Assembly: GCF_000626635.1 (NCBI RefSeq)
Contig: NZ_CP007451.1
Coordinates: 1,736,001 to 1,800,000 of the forward strand
DNA: 64,000 bases
Direction: 5' to 3'
Origin: Draconibacterium orientale
Lineage (GTDB): Bacteria; Bacteroidota; Bacteroidia; Bacteroidales; Prolixibacteraceae
Part shown: positions 63,239 to 64,000 of the stretch, piece after piece
Position numbering within the stretch: the stretch's first letter is position 1
How the letters are laid out: each line of letters begins with the position of its first letter
The notes under the pieces: model-generated
Seen by the model: only the letters and a program-made list of their open reading frames with translations
Databases searched by the model: none
Told to the model about the DNA's origin: nothing
Position numbers and translations under genes: made by a program

Positions 63239-63832
63239 TGGGCTTATAAACAGAACCGGGGAAGAGTACCTAATAAAAGTATCCCGGCCTCTTACAGGGC
63301 CGGAACACTCTCCCTAACCAAACAGGGTTTACTATGAAAAAAATGCCCACAAAGCCTTTGCCATGTAGCATTTGTTATACGAGTTAAATGGGCATAAAGT
63401 TGTTTCTCTCCATTCGTTTAATCGGGGGCAACAAGAAGTCGCTAATAGCTGTTTAACGTTCACGGAATGATTAAACCTTGTGCTCCATCACAAGTAGCCG
63501 ATGGACTCCGCTGTCGCAAACCACTTCGCCTGGTGTATGGCTATATTCATTTTTACATTTTCACTCGTCCCTGCACATATTATTGCCGTGCGAGTAACTG
63601 TATAAATACAACTCGCATGATATTATTTTGTACAGCAACAGGGATTCACTGTTCGTGGAATTTGACGGCCTTACGGATTCGCTACCTGATGGTGCAGCGA
63701 CCAAAACGTTTTATTGTGCGCAACCGCCGCTTCGTTTAATCGGGCTTTTTCGTTTTTTGCCGCTGCCGTGTCGGGCAAACCCGAATCAAATCCAATAGCG
63801 GTAAACAGTTGGCCGTTTTGTGGGCACCCCAA
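63239..63832. other. 594-base stretch without a recognised gene
   Basis: Between the convergent CDF and efp genes. It has hairpins at about 63279-63303 (CCGGCC ... GGCCGG) and 63477-63494 (CTTGTG-CTCCAT-CACAAG), a minus-strand terminator-like pair at 63343-63396, and two CGTTTAATCGGG blocks near 63415 and 63732. A 90-residue frame at 63467-63739 shows no protein-like features. RNase P RNA and tmRNA core motifs were looked for and not found. Confidence 0.45.
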
Positions 63833-63868
63833 CGAAAAAGCGGGCCCTGGAAATCCAGCGCCCGCTTA
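63833..63868 (-). terminator. Terminator of efp
   Basis: On the minus strand AAGCGGGC and GCCCGCTT form the outer stem, with an inner CTGG/CCAG pair, followed by a T run, 22 bases after the stop codon. Confidence 0.85.
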
Positions 63869-63889
63869 TCTATTTTAGCGTAAATATGT

Positions 63890-64000
63890 TTACTGTTTTA
63901 CACGCTCGCTGTACGAGCGGTCGGCAGTGCTTACGCGAATAACGTCGCCTTCGTTAATAAACATGGGAACCATTACTTCAGCACCTGTTTCAACAGTTGC
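63890..64000 (-). CDS. efp: Elongation factor P, C-terminal end only
   Basis: 36 residues plus stop are visible on the minus strand, from the window edge to the TAA at 63890. They read [16 protein letters not shown] followed by the [11 protein letters not shown] end, the C-terminal OB-fold end of EF-P. EF-P relieves ribosome stalling at polyproline. The N-terminal part with the modified lysine lies outside the window. A terminator follows. Confidence 0.9.
   Translation of the reverse strand, partial: ATVETGAEVMVPMFINEGDVIRVSTADRSYSERVKQ

Noticed and set aside
63467-63739. 90-residue frame between CDF and efp
   Set aside because: No signal, domain or plausible composition; crosses a hairpin. 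Kept only as part of the unexplained block.
63239-63832. tmRNA or RNase P RNA
   Set aside because: Neither the tRNA-like end of tmRNA nor the GAGGAAAGTCC core of RNase P RNA is present on either strand.

Overview
The window is chromosomal DNA of a Bacteroidota bacterium. The evidence is a type IX secretion / gliding gene set (porP, gldK, gldL, gldM, gldN, plus gldA elsewhere), C-terminal T9SS sorting domains, a TonB-dependent receptor, LytTR/LytS regulation, the long form of IspG, and promoters of the TAnnTTTG (-7) type. The proteins look most like those of the marine Marinilabiliales/Prolixibacteraceae; that placement is an impression from sequence style, not a computed result. Most genes are housekeeping or ordinary accessory genes, densely packed in short operons.

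Layout. 1-3.6 kb: two exopeptidases (aminopeptidase P, cut by the window edge, and a secreted S15 peptidase). 3.8-4.0 kb: an orphan mini transcription unit ending in a terminator. 4.1-6.4 kb: an MFS permease overlapping a GH130 phosphorylase, probably for mannosyl-GlcNAc from N-glycans. 6.5-11.3 kb: a LytS/LytR two-component operon with a secreted thioredoxin-fold-like protein and an intruding GxxExxY gene flanked by dispersed repeats. 11.5-15.3 kb: OmpH-like chaperone, LolA-like protein, flavin reductase, PHP phosphoesterase. 15.5-19.9 kb: ROK repressor, NagB-PIG-L fusion and NagB (amino sugar metabolism). 20.0-22.7 kb: a translationally coupled zinc importer operon with a small zinc-ribbon protein. 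23.0-25.5 kb: yidD, ROK glucokinase, a membrane AraC regulator. 26.0-33.2 kb: a surface-protein locus of two paralogous beta-helix proteins and a giant modular T9SS cargo protein that is frameshifted. 33.3-38.1 kb: secreted M1 peptidase, OsmC protein, a NikR-like regulator without nickel ligands, and a TonB receptor. 38.1-49.0 kb: the T9SS core operon with a second gldK paralogue at its far end, a degenerate arginase-fold protein and topA. 49.2-55.4 kb: PBP1A, a small membrane protein, M3 peptidase, flavin reductase. 55.5-56.6 kb: a repeat island with a 41-bp minisatellite and a 980-bp inverted-repeat-bounded element. 56.7-64.0 kb: ispG, gldA, a glycosyltransferase, metK behind a SAM-II riboswitch, initiator tRNA, a truncated CDF transporter and the end of efp.

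Genes that work together: MFS + GH130; the ROK regulator with the two NagB-type genes; ZnuABC with the zinc ribbon; NikR-like with the TonB receptor; and the T9SS genes with at least two cargo proteins encoded here (the M1 peptidase and the giant protein). Several proteins keep their fold signature but have lost catalytic or metal-binding residues (NikR-like, arginase-like, NagB domains, OsmC, CDF); these, the SAM-II riboswitch and the repeat island are the best leads. No CRISPR array, prophage, transposase or recognisable defence system was seen.
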